A stretch of DNA of 64,000 nucleotides from Hyparrhenia diplandra (GCA_015847255.1 JADLZK010000223.1:248001-312000); one strand, 5' to 3'. Shown: positions 10,271 to 22,689, counted from the stretch's first letter. Program-made: numbers and translations. The notes: generated by a model from the letters alone, not told the origin.

Positions 10271-10610
10271 TATTTATATGCTGGTGGACATCGGGCCTCA
10301 TTTTGGGCCTGTCGGGCCTCTCGATTTTACGTGGCGGGCCTTTTAACATGCCCGCCACGGAAAATGGATTTTGCGTGCGGGCAACTTAACGCGCCCATCA
10401 CGGAAAATAATTTATTTTCCGTGGCGGACGTGTTAAGGTGCCCGCCACGCAAAATTAATTTCCGTGACGGTAAAAATACGCCCGCCACGCAAAAAAAAAA
10501 AAAAAAAAAAGCAGGATGTGGCGGAGTATTTTCCGTGACGGGTAAAAAAAAAGTGCCCGCCACGGAAAAGATTGTGCCGTCTGCTCGCAAAATCAAATCA
10601 AGTACTAGTG

Positions 10611-11490
10611 CAAACCGCAGCTATATATATTTGCGTAGGCAAATTATATCCTGTTGCTAGTCAGTGTCCAGAATTTTCCAACTGAAAATTTATGAGCTGC
10701 AGCAGATTTCGGATGGCAACAGTTGTCGGTTACTCAACACAACCGATCCATTACTAGCTATCCGTATTCACCACAATAAAGAAAGGATAAATGAACTTCA
10801 CTTAACTCTTGACAAGACGGTATTGGGAATAGTTTACTCAGCCAACAGGTAACAAAAGCAACCGTTCAGATTAGTCACAGGGCTGACGAATATGAACTCT
10901 CAAACGGACTAACAGCCAGGTAACAATTATATTAATGTCAAATATGACGATCACGGCAAACCACCGGCAATTCACGATCAATTCTCTGAATAAATATATA
11001 TAAATTCCACGGCAATAAATGTTTATCCAAACTAGATTGAATAAATTCTCCAGCCAGGCAACAAGATCAGTTCCAGCAGTATCAATAGCAATGATAGAAG
11101 GGATCGGCTTACAAGATGCAAACCAAACGCTGTGGTAATCCTTCCGCCCGCAGCCTCGACGACCACGATCAGAAGAGCAGGAATTCCAAGGGAAATCCAA
11201 GGCACGACCGAGCTGCGGCAGCTCGATCACGCACTCCACACAATCCGAGGAGGATCGGCAAGATAGACCGGAGAGGAACCACCTCTGCTTCTCTCAGGAA
11301 AAACCCTAGATGAAAACACAAATAAAATCCAATCTAATCTCCTATTACAGAGGATGACTTCTAATATAGGCACACAGGCCTCAACTCTAACTCGGACTCA
11401 ACGCACACCACCTGGTTCGACTCGACCATAGTGTGTACGTGTACATAGCAGAACGTAGGTTTTAGGAAAGTAAATAAAATAAGGAAATAT
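10611..11490 (-). other. Probable degenerate LTR sequence
   Basis: From about 10870 the sequence has an LTR-like make-up on the minus strand. Read that way, a TATA-like GCCTATATTAGAAG (near 11370) is followed by a leader with a TTTTTCCTGAGAG-type segment. No paired copy, TG/CA ends or target duplication was found, so this is a weak call. The small open frame at 10664-10852 was not recognised. Confidence 0.25.
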
Positions 11491-11585
11491 ATAATAATGC
11501 GGCAGCTTGACTAATTAGCTTCCAGCTCCATGACGTAATTGGCCAAATGCTAGAACAGGGATGGAGCGACTTCAGGTTGGCTCCG

Positions 11586-11846
11586 TCAACAGCATGGGTC
11601 CAGTCCAGACATGATTACTTTCCTTTCTTGCTTCTCCTCTAGCTTCTTGAGTAAATTAATCCCCACAAAAATTAGCTTCTTGGTTGATATAATTTCAGTG
11701 CAAGGTAATTTCTCTTCCTTCGTCATGTTTTGCCTTGTATCAAATGAGAATGCACCAAAGTTTAAGAAAGATGGATCTTTCGCAATGTTAGCTGATAAAA
11801 CACCCGAAATATTAACTTGCGGAGCCATGGGCTCATCAGTTCTCAT
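11586..11846 (-). other. Unrecognised open frame, 86 codons
   Basis: The frame is open on the minus strand and rich in K and E (KKLEEKQERK near the end). It resembles coding sequence more than the neighbouring spacer, but no family, splice sites or start context could be assigned. A 22 bp perfect palindrome (GGGTATTCAATTGAATACCC core) lies close by at 11984-12005. The rest of 11491-12032 shows nothing else. Confidence 0.2.
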
Positions 11847-12032
11847 CCATCATCTCTCCCTGAGTCCCTGTAGGCTGCTTGTTATGTCTCATAAACTTGC
11901 AAGCTATGTTCACAAGGACTGATTTACTCGCCAAGAGAACAGAGGAAGACAGATTTCTTCAGGGGCAGGCCTAGCTCAATCCATGGGTATTCAATTGAAT
12001 ACCCAATATGGTAAAATTGATTACATACACTA

Positions 12033-12293
12033 CTCCCTCCATATTAGTAACTCAAGTCATTTTGTTCAAGACTTGGATCAAACATTGACAATATAAAACA
12101 TAAATAACTTTTGAGTTGTTGAGTTTGAAAATATAAAAACATATGAATAATAGATTTGTCTTGGAAAGTACTTTCATAAAAATATACATATATACTTTCT
12201 AATAAATAATTTTTATAAAAGATACAAATTCAAAGTTACGCTTTGGAGACCATGTCACTATCCGAACGACTTGAATTACCAATATGGAGGGAA
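12033..12293. mobile_element. Stowaway-type (Tc1/Mariner) MITE
   Basis: The terminal inverted repeats are CTCCCTCCATATTAGTAA on the left and, reversed, TTCCCTCCATATTGGTAA on the right. Both ends are flanked by TA (12031-12032 and 12294-12295). The length of 261 bp, the AT-rich centre and the CTCCCTCC end are diagnostic of grass Stowaway elements. It has no coding capacity. Confidence 0.92.
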
Positions 12294-12765
12294 TATATGT
12301 GAAAACAAACGAAAATGTGCCAAATTTGCATAGATTCAAGCAGCCAGCCTGGTAGGTTTTCTTTCCTCCAACTTAGCCCATCACTCCATCACTTTAAAAA
12401 GCTAGGTTCCCATCCTCACGCTAGAAATCTGCAACACAGTTTTTTTTTTTTTTTTTTGGCTGAGTTCGTCAGAGCCTTAGAGACTTGGCCGAATTGTCCT
12501 AGTCTATAACCGTTCCTGCCGTTCATCGAACTTCCAAAATAATAATACATCGAGAATCAATTAACAAAAGCCATACATCAATGTGTCCAGGTTGATCACA
12601 ATTTTCAGGTATAAAACATTAACTTTTTTTAGAAGGAACGACAACAGATTTGTTGTAGGTTTTATTGGACATTAGAAAAAAAAATAGAAACAGAGAACAC
12701 AAGGGTTTGCCAAGTCCCTGGAACACAGCTTAGAAAACACAACTTAGCATAACTCTAAAGAACTC
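12294..12765. other. Spacer without recognised genes
   Basis: The stretch is AT-rich, with an 18-T run near 12441. No gene, paired repeat or element end was seen. Confidence 0.3.
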
Positions 12766-13107
12766 CACAACAACAACAACAACATAGCCTTTAGTCCCAA
12801 GCTAGTTGGGGTAGGCTAGAGATGAAACCCATATGAAACAAGTATGAAAGAACGCAAAAAGGGCAAAAGACAAAAGGTAAAGAAAGGGTAGATGGAAAAA
12901 GAAACAAAGGTCACGGTTCAGGCACGCTGATAGCTAGCCTCCATGCGCTCCTATCCATAGCTAAATTCTTAGAGATATTCCACTCCTTAAGGTCTCTCTT
13001 AACCGACTCGTCCCAAGTCAGTCTAGGTCGACCTCTACCTCTCTTTACATTATCTACCTGCTTTAAAATCCCACTACGCACCGGCGCCTCAGGAGGCCTC
13101 CGTTGAA
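12766..13107 (-). mobile_element. 3' end of an RTE-clade LINE
   Basis: On the minus strand, 13105-12911 encodes the C-terminal tail of the RTE polyprotein. The recognisable segments are RRPPEAPVRSG, KRGRGRPRLTWDESVKRDLK and SAWRLAISVPEP, followed by a stop. A 3' UTR of about 130 bp ends in a TTG microsatellite (12783-12766), the usual RTE tail. The element is 5' truncated, as most LINE copies are. The surviving 65 codons have no frameshift. Confidence 0.9.
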
Positions 13108-13568
13108 CATGAAAAAAAAGAAAATTATTCGACTAAAGAACTCCAAACAAGAAAAAAGAAAAAAAGGCACTTGGCGAGAGATGGTGGTCTAGTAGTGACT
13201 AAAAATTCAACTCCAAGAAACAAAGAAAAAAATGACGACTAGGCTGTTAAATTGAGTGTTGAATTGGGTGCATAGCGAAATCAAATTATTCGATGTCATC
13301 TTTGCATAGAATTGTGACTTTTCTTTGTCTGTAAATTTTGTTTTGTTTAAAAGTTCTGCAATTCTGCCCTTTTTGAATCTTCCAGCACAAGTAGATTATG
13401 ATGTCGTGATAAAATTTACCTTAACTTCTGTCATACTTGATCATCATTTACGCTAGATTTTATAGAGGGGACCTGTCATGTTGACCGTACCGTGTGGAGA
13501 GTAGAAAAGCCAAACAACAATTTAATCAATGTGTCCATGATTCGAACCGCGAACTAGTGAATTTGCGT
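13108..13568. other. Spacer without recognised genes
   Basis: The sequence is AT-rich with A-runs. No gene or element end was recognised. It ends where the LTR of Tat element A seems to begin. Confidence 0.3.
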
Positions 13569-14664
13569 GTGCATTAGGGCTCGGATGGTGTGCAAAGAGG
13601 ACGCGGGAATGTACATTGGTTCGGGCAGAACGCCCCTACGACCAGTCGCGAGCTGCTACTTGCGTTACTCTTGCACTAAGTTTGTAGTAGGGGTGTACAA
13701 ACGAGAGAGAGGGAGAGCTCCCAAGTCTCTACGAGTGAGCGTGTGTAGTGTGGATGAAGCGGAGTTGAAGTGCTAAAGGGTCTCAGTGCAAGAATGCAAG
13801 CTTGATTCCCCTGTTGCATGAGGCGCCCTGCCTCCCCTTTTATAGACCAAGGAGAGGATAGGTTACACGAGAGATAGGAAAAGAAGGAAGAGAAAGGGGA
13901 GCACTGGGTCCTCAGATTCGCATCCCTCTTCTGCTTCTTGTGCGGTTCCATCGCTCTACAGGTGATGATGATGTGGATTTGTCGTTGTGTTCATGCCCAT
14001 CACTATAGCCGCACACATGCGTCGTCGACCGACCACGACGGTATCCATCAGTGTGTAGGAGTGGCACGGTCATCAAGCCCTGCTGACAGGTGTCATGATT
14101 GGGTGAAACAGTGCCGTACTGTTCGACCCGTGTCTTTCTAGACGTGGTTCATCATTTTCTCAGGTCACATCTCAGAGCGTGCCTACTCCATCTCCTGGCT
14201 CCTAGGTTATGATTTCGGTCCCACGCCCCCACGTGTAGGGTGCGTGTGTTCAACATGGGCCCCATGGGAGCCGTGCTCCCACTAAGGCTAGACTCATTCT
14301 CCCACAGGGGACGGGCGAGCTAGAGACCCTCTCGTAGGAGCGGACGAGGGGTGACCATCTCCTAAGGGGTCGACTGAGATGGAGCCGGGGTTAGATGAGT
14401 TTGTGGGTTCATCCCTGAAGGTTGGACGAAGAGGAGATGCCCTTCGTGACATCGGACAGGTCCAGGGTCTCCCCCTAGGGGTCGGGCAAGGCGGAGATGC
14501 ATTTCAGGGTCTCGAGCGGGCCTGCGCCCAAAGGGTCGGATGAGGTGATAACTCCCCTCTGTGGGGTTTGAAGAGACGAGAGTTTCATCGTTAGTCTGGC
14601 TAAGGGATCAATTTTGGTGTTTGTTAATCTTTCGTTATTGGGTACCCTAGTATTGGTACCTGAT
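13569..14664 (-). mobile_element. LTR of Tat-lineage retrotransposon A (3' LTR)
   Basis: The orientation is minus: GGTCTATAAAAGGGG (TATA near 13838-13846) reads that way. The sequence around 13605-13625, with a GGTTCGGGC motif, resembles the same position in the LTR of Tat element D. The right edge, before TAGTAGCCCCCTAG, corresponds to the LTR/polypurine junction of element C (AACA/GCAGCCCCTCGAGG at 18354). Both limits are approximate, and the second LTR is not in the window. Confidence 0.5.
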
Positions 14665-15653
14665 AGTAGCCCCCTAGCCTTTAAAGGAGTGGATTGCTCC
14701 TTCATAGGCTTTTTTGGATGGGTGGACTTTCGAGGTCCTTTTCGTGTTGGCCCAGGTCGTTAGGTGCGGTGGTGCCCGCGTACCCGGTTTGGCCCCCGAG
14801 CCTCTAGAGGAGTGAAGCACTCCTTTAGAGGCTTTTTGCTATTTGCCTATGACCGCGCTTATCGGTCTCTTTTACAAGTTCGAGCCCCTAAGCCCACACG
14901 CATTGCGGTGGTCTGGCCTAGGGGTCATCTCATCTTGTAATCGTCTTCGCTCACACATTCGTTTGATGGAACGGAGGGGCTAAGCCGTTCGTGCTTTTCC
15001 TCATTGGGACGAGGCATGGTTCCACCCGAAAGTGGAGCCTCGGCGTCGCATTTTGGGCCGGTTGAGGTCAGCCTGGTGACCGACCCTAGATCGTTGCCTT
15101 CCTTCACGGAAAACCATGGACCATGCGCTAACTAAGACTCCAACGTGGGTCGGATGCCCATGGAGCACAAGTGCCGTGGTACTTGGTCGCTAGCGGCCCA
15201 TCCGTCGCCGTCCCTTACTCTATGGGTGGTATGGAGCGGTTGTGAACCCAAAGAATGGGCCAACCTTCGAACTCCTAGTCCTAACAGTCGTAAGAGTGAT
15301 TTAGCTCAGTATCCCACCGACCTATGGTGGCTCAAGGCCTAGTGGGCCATCGAACTAAGCCATGAATTGCCATCCGGCGCATGCCTTGATGGATGCGCAT
15401 TAGAGATGGTTGATGAGACGGGGTGGGCATGGGGATCTAGGCAAAGTGGTTTGCCTTCCACTCTGCCTTCCTCATAAAAAGGATCTCTCCCCTCCATCTT
15501 GGGTACGCAGCGAACTGAAGCATCCTTCCTTTTTGTTACCTACGCACGCGAATCCACCCGTTTCCCCACCGCTAGTGCTAGGGTTTCTTGCCCTGACCCC
15601 ATCCATCCATCGCCGTTGTTGGAGCCTTCGCGCACCGCCACCACCACCAATCG
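14665..15653 (+). promoter_or_regulatory. 3' untranslated part of Tat A with a plus-strand core promoter
   Basis: The stretch begins with the polypurine tract, which reads as TAGCCCCCTAG on this strand. It holds no gene. Near its end CATAAAAAGG (15473-15482) stands 172 bp before the ATG of the antisense gene and is followed by a C/T-rich leader. This mirrors the arrangement in element C (18640-18824), so it is read as that gene's core promoter. Confidence 0.4.
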
Positions 15654-15905
15654 ATGGAGCCATGGCTTCGCTCTGATGACATTCCCTCGCGCATGTAGGG
15701 CCTCATCAAGAAGGGCCTCCTCCACGCGAGGACCGCAATGAACAAATGGTTGGTACCCAGAACTGAGGAGGAGCAATCGACGCCCGACGACTACATTGTC
15801 TTGTTCATCCCCATTCACGAGCATGGGCTGGCGATGCCCGCTCACTAATTCTTCCATGGGTTGCTGCACTACTTTGACATCGAGCTACAACACCTCAACC
15901 CCAAC
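15654..15905 (+). pseudogene. Antisense accessory gene of Tat A, N-terminal part (PF04195-like)
   Basis: From ATG 15654 a single frame runs to 15905, interrupted by TAG (15696) and TAA (15846). It encodes segments like MNKWLVPRTEEEQSTPDDYI and VLFIPIHEHGLAMPAH, then HGLLHYFDIELQHLNPN. This matches the start of the family annotated as putative gypsy type transposon (Pfam PF04195), of unknown biochemical role. The gene lies on the strand opposite to gag-pol, near the 3' LTR, as in elements C and D. It is cut off where LTR B begins. Confidence 0.6.
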
Positions 15906-17587
15906 TGAAGATCTCTAGTTTTGTTTTGGCTAATTGATGAAACCTAGGACCAATCTCTATGCTTAAGTGTTATCTAGTATGAGATGAATCCTACACAAGT
16001 GATGAAGCATGGAGGTCATGGTGGATGCATGGTATGATCCAATGGATGATCATGTGTTTGGACTTGGGAAAACAAGAACGAGAAAAACAAAATGGGCTCA
16101 AGGCAAAGGTATAACCATAGGGCCATTTTGTTTTGCACTCAAGACACCATAGCGAGTGTGAGTGATTTAGGATTGATAGCCGAACTATTAAAAGGAGAAA
16201 TACTTTAGAAACTTCGATCAAGTGCCACTAGGTCTAACATTCATGTCAATGCATTTAGGATCTAGTGTGCTATCTTCTAACCCTTGAAAAATACTTTGAA
16301 AAATGCTAACACACGTGCACATGGAGTACACTTGATGTGGTTGGCAAAGAGGAAGCAAGGGTGAAGTTGTTTGGCTTGGATCAGCCACTAACATAGCGGG
16401 GACGCAAAGATCGAACGCCACGTACTGGTGCATCCGCAGCGTTGAACCGAGCATGCTAGTCTTTGTGTTGGCAAACAGATGCTATGGCGCGTCAGAGCCA
16501 TTGCGTACCGATGCGTCCGATGTCGAAAAGAGCCCTCGGGGAGCTCTCGGGTGCCACTCTGGACGCACGGCGAAAGTGGATCGCTCGTGCGCCGAGCTAG
16601 CATCCGAGCCCTCTCGACAAGCTGTAGGTGACCGCCGAGCCGGGCGACCGACATGTCGTGCAGCACCTAGCGCGTCCGATGCAACTTTAACAAAGAATGG
16701 GGAATTTCTTGTGACCGTTGTTGATCAACGGCGGTGTTTGAATAGGAGGACATGTGGCAATGATATGAGCATCGGACGCACGGTGTCCGAAGCGTCCGAT
16801 GCACTTCGCTCGTGCATCCGATGCACTCGCCGTGCATCCGATGCCATTTCAGCTCAAACGGCTAGTTGAGCTTGTGCTCGGCTATATAAGTGAGATGGCC
16901 GACTCCATAGCATGTCTCTTGGCATTTTGAATACTCTTGACATCCTTTGAGCTGAGCTAACTCTCTCCCATCCACTCTCTTGCTTGATTGAGCATTCTTT
17001 GGTGAGATTGGGAGTGATCTTGAGTGCATTGCTTGATTGTTGCATCTAGTGGCACTTGGTGATCGTTGTTCACCGTGGCATTTCTTGTTACTCTTGGAGA
17101 GTACCGACTCTAGGCGGCTTGGTGATTGGTGGAGGCGTTGGCAAGAGAAGGAGATTGTTCTTGGCCACCTCTGATTGATTTGTGAGAGGTTTGGTGCTTC
17201 CTCGTCGGAGCGACGAATTGCAACCATAATACGTACATTGCTCGTGTCATTGAGTTACCACACTTGTGAGTGGTGGCGTGGAGAGCCCGAGGGGCCAACT
17301 AGCGAGTGCACCATCTAGTCCATGAACCATCAAGGTGTTGGTCGACACAACGGGGAGTAGCTTATCAGTGCACAAGTGAACCTCAGAGGTAAATCATTGT
17401 GTTCATTGTCTCCTGGTGATTGGCTTCATTATGATTGTTTATATTCATCCCGGTGATTGGATCATTACCTCGACACGTTGGTATAAAGAGCAATTCCCCT
17501 CTTGCAATTACAATTCATATATATATTGTGCTGGGTTCATCTTGGTGATATCTTGTATAGATATATCGTTCATCTTGTAGGCATATT
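15906..17587 (+). mobile_element. LTR B, probably Ty1/copia type, plus orientation
   Basis: The sequence starts TGAAGATCTCTAG after CCAAC and has the make-up of a long LTR. There is a promoter GGCTATATAAGTG (16880-16892), a direct-repeat-rich region with GCGTCCGATGC-like words upstream, and a leader downstream. No gag or pol of the same element is present. The opening TTTTGTTTTGGCTAATTGATG-like text is common in grass copia (SIRE-like) LTRs, which is the basis of the lineage guess. The right end abuts LTR C; a matching CCAAC was not found there. Confidence 0.45.
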
Positions 17588-18354
17588 TGTGGGGTTCACA
17601 CCTGCCCCCGTACCTTCGCCAGAGGGCTTGCAGGAGGGGGGTGAGGGCTTACCACAGGAGAAGAGTAAAGGACGATAGGATGGAAAACTGAACTTTGCTC
17701 CCTCACACCCTCGCTGGAGTTGCCGAGGGTGGGAGCAAGCGAAGGTCAGGCGGAGATACTGAAAAATAGATCTGCGGAGGTTGTATAACGAATTTCGATT
17801 AAATGGCTTTTAATTCAGCCACTAACCGACCCCTCTTCCGTATTCCTCTCGGGTATTTATAGGGAGATGAAGGGTCGGGTACGTTTTACAATAGGGTACA
17901 CATGGTTTACTCACCGACAGGTGGGCCCACATAGGGGCATTTATGTACAAATACTCATTCGGGGTATAATAGTAAACACACATTCTATTCCTTCTGTGCC
18001 CTAGCCGCCTGCGAGTCCCGGCCGCCGCCGGCTGCTCTGAGGTTTGCTCCCTCACGCCGCTTCAACCGATACCTCCGATGCTTGGGCCACGCGGTCGCCT
18101 CGGCTCCCGACCGTGACCGATCTTGCCCCTGTTGAATCAAAAAGAGTTGTAGCTAGAGATGGGCAACTAAAGCATCACCACCTCACGCCGGGCACACCAT
18201 CGGAGGTTAGTGGGTGGGCGATTGGCTCGTGCGAGGGTAACTCCGTAAAGCAAACTGTATCCAATTCAGAGTTGTCTCGAATCTTGATGTCCTTGGCCTG
18301 TTGACACGGGTTTCATGGGGCTGCCGGTGCTGGCGAGGGTCGCCCTCCCCAACA
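17588..18354 (-). repeat. 3' LTR of Tat C
   Basis: The ends are TGTGGGG (17588) and CCCCAACA (18354), near-perfect inverted LTR ends. A TATA box CTATAAATACCC reads on the minus strand (17863-17852), which fixes the orientation. The purine tract (minus strand CTCGAGGGGCTGC) directly follows at 18355. No second LTR copy is in the window, so the left edge rests on the TG end and on the change of sequence type. Confidence 0.55.
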
Positions 18355-18639
18355 GCAGCCCCTCGAGGGTCTTGTCCGACCGTGATGGGTCAGAGCAGCA
18401 AAAATAGATCAGAGGGGAGAGGGTGTGGCGCATGCTCCTCATACACGGGCCCTCGCCCGGCGATGCCCCTGGCTGCTTGTGGGCCTCACGGTAATGGGCC
18501 GTGGCCTATTAGGGTTTCGTGGGGTGTACAAAGTGTTGTGATGGGACCTACGGAATGACCGTTGGGGCGATGGATATCGTCGCGAGATTTTTGGGATACG
18601 CGTCGCGGTCCACCGTGCTCCTCCGCCGCCCCCCGCCCC

Positions 18640-18649
18640 TATAAATAGG
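18640..18649 (+). promoter_or_regulatory. Core promoter of the antisense gene of Tat C
   Basis: CTATAAATAG is a consensus plant TATA box on the plus strand, opposite to gag-pol. It lies outside the LTR, 286 bp beyond its end. A C/T-rich leader with TCTCTTTTTCG follows about 35-50 bp downstream, and ATGGCTCGC lies 184 bp from the box at 18824. Confidence 0.6.
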
Positions 18650-18823
18650 TACGGTAGGTGGGAGGGGCAAGGCTCGTGCTCTCTTTTTCGCTACCGAGCT
18701 CGCCGCCGCCGCGTTTTCTCTGGCTGCGAGGGTCGAGGCCGTTTGAGCATCTTGCGAGGGTTGGCTTCTTGGTGCTTTAGCGGGATTGTGTATTGCTAGG
18801 CTGCTCAGGATCTTGGGTTGGGG

Positions 18824-21800
18824 ATGGCTCGCATCAAATCCACTGCTAAGCTTGTGAGCGAGGGTAGCCATAGTGGCAAAAAGGGGAAGGAGTTCATTCC
18901 GAAGCTTTACCTTCCCGCCTAGCCGCATTGTGGATTCTCGACCGAAGGACTTCGCCGATAGGGCCGGCTCGTGCGGGGCAAGGGCCAACCTCCGAACGGG
19001 AAGTGGTGCCCCACCCCAAGGACAATGAAGTTGTGGTGTTCTTGGAATTCTTCAACGCCGGGCTATGGTTCCCGGCGTCTGCTTTCGTATTCGAGGTCTT
19101 GAAGAAATTCAAGCTGCACTTTCATCAACTCACCGCGTCGTGCTTTTTGAAGCTCACAACCTACGTGGTGCCTGACTTGGAGGGCTTCATTGGCTGTCAT
19201 CGCGTCCACATTCAACCTCGCTAGACCGGTGATTCCGATGGTATCCTCGAGATGGCCCAATTTGTGGTGTACTGACTTTGTCCCCGATCATGGTGCCGTG
19301 GTTCCCGTGACCGCACGTAAAAACAAGTGGGTGGGCGATTGGCTTGGGTACTGGTTCTACTACGAGGTGGATGAGGCTCAGAGCTGTGGTGACGGGCGCC
19401 ACTTGATGTGGCTAAGTTAAAATAGGTCAACACCGATGCCATCAAGATGCTGGACACCCTTCGCGTCATGTCGCGCCACGTTTGCTCCTGAGACCTCGTG
19501 GAGGAGTTTGTCGGGCGCAGATCTGGCCTCTTTGGGCGGATGAGACTTTTTTCAGGTGGTGGAGGAGTCGAGGTGTATGTCTTTCGCGGGCTTAAAAGGC
19601 TTAAAGTCGGGATTTGGAGCATGTCCGGGTCGACTGGCTGCGAGCTTCAAAAGGAGATTGTGCGGCATTTGGTGCCCGTGTGATGGCGGAGGTGGTGACT
19701 GAGCTGAGATTTTGGTGGGGAAACTTGAACCCTCGGAGATTCTCGACGATTCGGCGGCACTCGATGAACCCCGGTGTGTGAACCAAGTGTTCGACGCGCT
19801 CGGCGTTGAGTACCACGATTGGCCCACCATCGCGATGCCGAGGTCGCTATCAAGAAACGTAAGCGTGGGTCTTTGAAGGGAGGCGTGCCAAAGCAAGCGG
19901 GGTCATGGCTACTGACCTTTCCCGGGGGGCATGGTCGGGGCTCGGCCTCGAGTAGCCGCACCCTTGGATCCTCCTCCTCGTGTTAGTTTTGGTGGAGGAC
20001 ACCCCGCGTGTTGCCACCGTGAGCTTCTTATCCGGTCGAAGAGAGCCGATGAGGAGATCGATCGCGATGAGATTGCCGTGGAGTCGAGGGGTCTTTGGGG
20101 GGTGATGGTGAGTCCGACGAGGAGTATGATTTCGAGGAGGTGCCCGGGGAAGAAAGGGATCCCGATGTTGATGTCATCGACTTAGAATCGCCCGAACGCA
20201 GAAGTGGTGGCCGCGGGAGGCCCCGACTCGAATTGTGCGGGGGTCACCGACCGGGTGCGGGGGCGGCGGCGCGGGAGCTCTGCCCAAGCCATGGTGTTGG
20301 CTCCGCCCCGGCTCCGGTCGAGCCAACCTCGCCCGGTATTCAAGTTGCCATGTTTGGGAGGAGGGAAGGAGGTGGTTGTTCCCGCGCGAGGTTGTCGCGG
20401 GCGCTTCGGGAAGCTTCGGTTCTGCGAAGGTAACCAACATACGCTTCCCTTTCTGGCTAAGGAGATTGGGATAAATGACTTGGATGTGGAGCCGCACACC
20501 CGCCCATGACCTCGAGATAGCAATATTGCTAGTAATGAGGCCGAGCCGAGGTTCATCGATCATGTTTTTGACAAGGTCCGCGTTCTCGAGGCGTAGAGCG
20601 GCGGGCTTTGCACACCAACCCCCGCAGGCCATCCATGAGGACATCGGTGTGAAAATTGTTGAGTTGATGGTGCTCCATCGCTCCGCCGCGATTCACGAGG
20701 GTTGGGATCGGGTTGAGCATGATGACTAGACGAAGAAGTTGGAGAAGGAGAACCGCGACCGCAGCAGCGCGAGGTGCATGAGCTGAAGAAGTCGCCTCGA
20801 GGTCGCGGAAGGCCCCCTTCGCACAAAAATTTCTCGAGACGGAAAAGAGGCCGAGAAGCCGAGGAAGCGCAATAATGAGCCGCCGGCGAGGCCAAGTGGG
20901 CGTTGGAGGCACGTAAAGTTGCCGAGGAAGCCGCCGCCAAGGAGAAGAAAGATCGTGAAGTGTGGGTAGAGCGTTTGAATGCTCATGATGAAGGCTGGAT
21001 CCATGAGCTGGATGCGGTGAAGGCTGCTCTTGACTGATTCTTGGCGGATGCTGGTGGCGTGGCGTCGGCCGTTCTCCCCGGGCTGAGCGGAGTAGGATTT
21101 AGGGATTTTTGGTCCAAGAGCTTTCACTCAGCGCAGCTTGGTGAACTCGGCCGCCGACTTCGGGGCTAGCACCGCATGCCCTTGCCTTTGAGAGACCCTT
21201 CGCCATATGCGGTGCGGTCATGTCGGGAGATCACCGAAAATCGCTCTTTTCGACTTTCCCTCGGGAGCGGATGTAAAGGCATCGAAGAGGAAAAGGCGGC
21301 TCTGTTTGTTTGCATCGCGGTTCCTTAACCGCTTTTTGGGTGCCTCAAGGCCACAAGGTCACCTTGGAGATGGCGAAGGAGGAGCTCGCAAAGGCACGTC
21401 TCCCCCAGATTTTGTTTTCCTTACGGTTGTTGTTTTTGAGATTCTAATGTAGTTTGGCATTTTTAGGTGAAGGCGACCTCCATGGTGTCGGAGCTCCCTC
21501 TTCTCGTGCGGCGGGAGTATGTCGGATCTTTGCTATGGAAACCGACCATCTTTGCGCCCCCATGACCCGGACTACCGATCCCGCGAGCGGGGGTGACTCC
21601 GCCGCTCACGAGCCTTGCGACACTCCTTCAACCGCTCTTGAAGCTGCCGTGTCGAACCCGTTGGTGCCGGTGCCCCCGCCGTGATCCGCCGGCCGAGCTT
21701 GTTGAAGCTACCCGAGGTCCGGGGGCGCCCGCCTCTATTTGTCGATGGTGGTTTTTTGAAAATAGTTTATTATTCTCATTGTTCTGGTTTAAGTCGTTTG

Positions 21801-22685
21801 AAACACTTGGTAATGTGCGTCGGTAGTTTTTTGTCTGGAACCTCAATATCGTATGGCATCTTAAATGATGAGTACCTTCACCGCTTTTGCGTTTAAATTG
21901 TGCGGTTCTGCGGAATGCCTTTGATTCCTTGTCCTTGCCACGCAGATCCCGAGGCCTCGCTGGAGGTCCGGACATATTGTCGTTGAGGATGAACCGGCAA
22001 GATGTCTTCGTGGTCGGTGAAAATTGGGCTCGCGTAAAGTTTAAGTACCCTCGCCAGGTCTTTCGGCCGTTTTGGTGGGCGAGGGTTAGAAATATGATGT
22101 GAAAAACCAAGCTTCGATGGCTTTTGGCAAGGTTACGACTTGTTAGACCGCCAAGCGGTGCGATTTTTGTTCGGGTCGGGCTCTAGCGCCCCTCGATTGG
22201 ACGACGATGTTAGTGATGAGGAGGCCGTGGCTATGGTGTTGGGTGAGGAGTTCTAGGTGGACAGCGAAGGTAGAATTGTAGCGCCCAATGCTGAACCTGT
22301 GGAGCTTGATGCAAGGGATATGCAAAGGGTTTACCGCAAGCGTGTGCTTGTGGGTGATCTCCCGTTGATTAAGGCTGCTCCCATTCTTTGTGGGCCCCTT
22401 TGCCCTGTGTGCGAGGTTGATGATTCAGACGCGGAGGTTGACTCTGCTGGAGTGGATCTGGACCCCGAGGGTCCGTTGTTTGACATTGAAGTGGTTGAAG
22501 TTGCCGAGTTTGTGGAACAAGTCGCCACGGTGCTTGTTGACGGCGTGTTGGAAGAGGTGGTTAGCACGCTTTTGCCGCGAGGTTGCGCTTCTCCGTGTGA
22601 TGGAATTGTTTGGTGGTTGGGCTGCCCTTACCTGATTTTTATTTGTGTGCTTGTATGTTGTGTTGTTGTGATGGGTGCCCTTTAG
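18824..22685 (+). pseudogene. Antisense accessory gene of Tat C (PF04195-like), degenerate
   Basis: The frame opens at ATG 18824 with a basic, lysine-rich N-terminus and is closed at 18920. The domain resumes at about 19018-19225 with EVVVFLEFFNAGLW, FVFEVLKKFKLHFHQLTA and PDLEGFIG, the hallmark of the putative gypsy type transposon family. Further pieces of charged, probably coiled sequence lie at 20040-21000. An acceptor-like GCATTTTTAG/GTGAAG at 21466 suggests an intron before it. The C-terminal part (22130-22685) is acidic, with DDDVSDEEAV and EVDDSDAEVDSAG; one TAG interrupts it at 22254. The product's role is unknown. Frame breaks are many, but some may be sequencing indels. Confidence 0.55.
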
Positions 22686-22689
22686 GGCT

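Larger units (their letters stand above)
6095..10610 (+). mobile_element. CACTA transposon, non-autonomous, with 3 bp target duplication
   Basis: The left end reads CACTGGTACATAAATGCTTT and the right end, reversed, CACTAGTACTTGATTTGATT; both then run into TTTGCG. CAA stands on both sides (6092-6094 and 10611-10613), as expected for CACTA transposition. Subterminal arrays of inverted CCGTGGCGGGC-type units lie at 6115-6265 and 10325-10565, the usual transposase-binding layout. No transposase coding was found, so it would depend on a partner. About 3.2 kb of it is a second CACTA (6270-9495) that landed in the left subterminal array. Confidence 0.85.

Noticed and set aside
559..10610. One large CACTA from 559 to 10610 carrying the NLR gene as cargo
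   Set aside because: The flanks GTC and CAA do not match, while the end at 6095 gives a perfect CAA pair with 10610 and a closer terminal match. The fragment at 559 is therefore separate.
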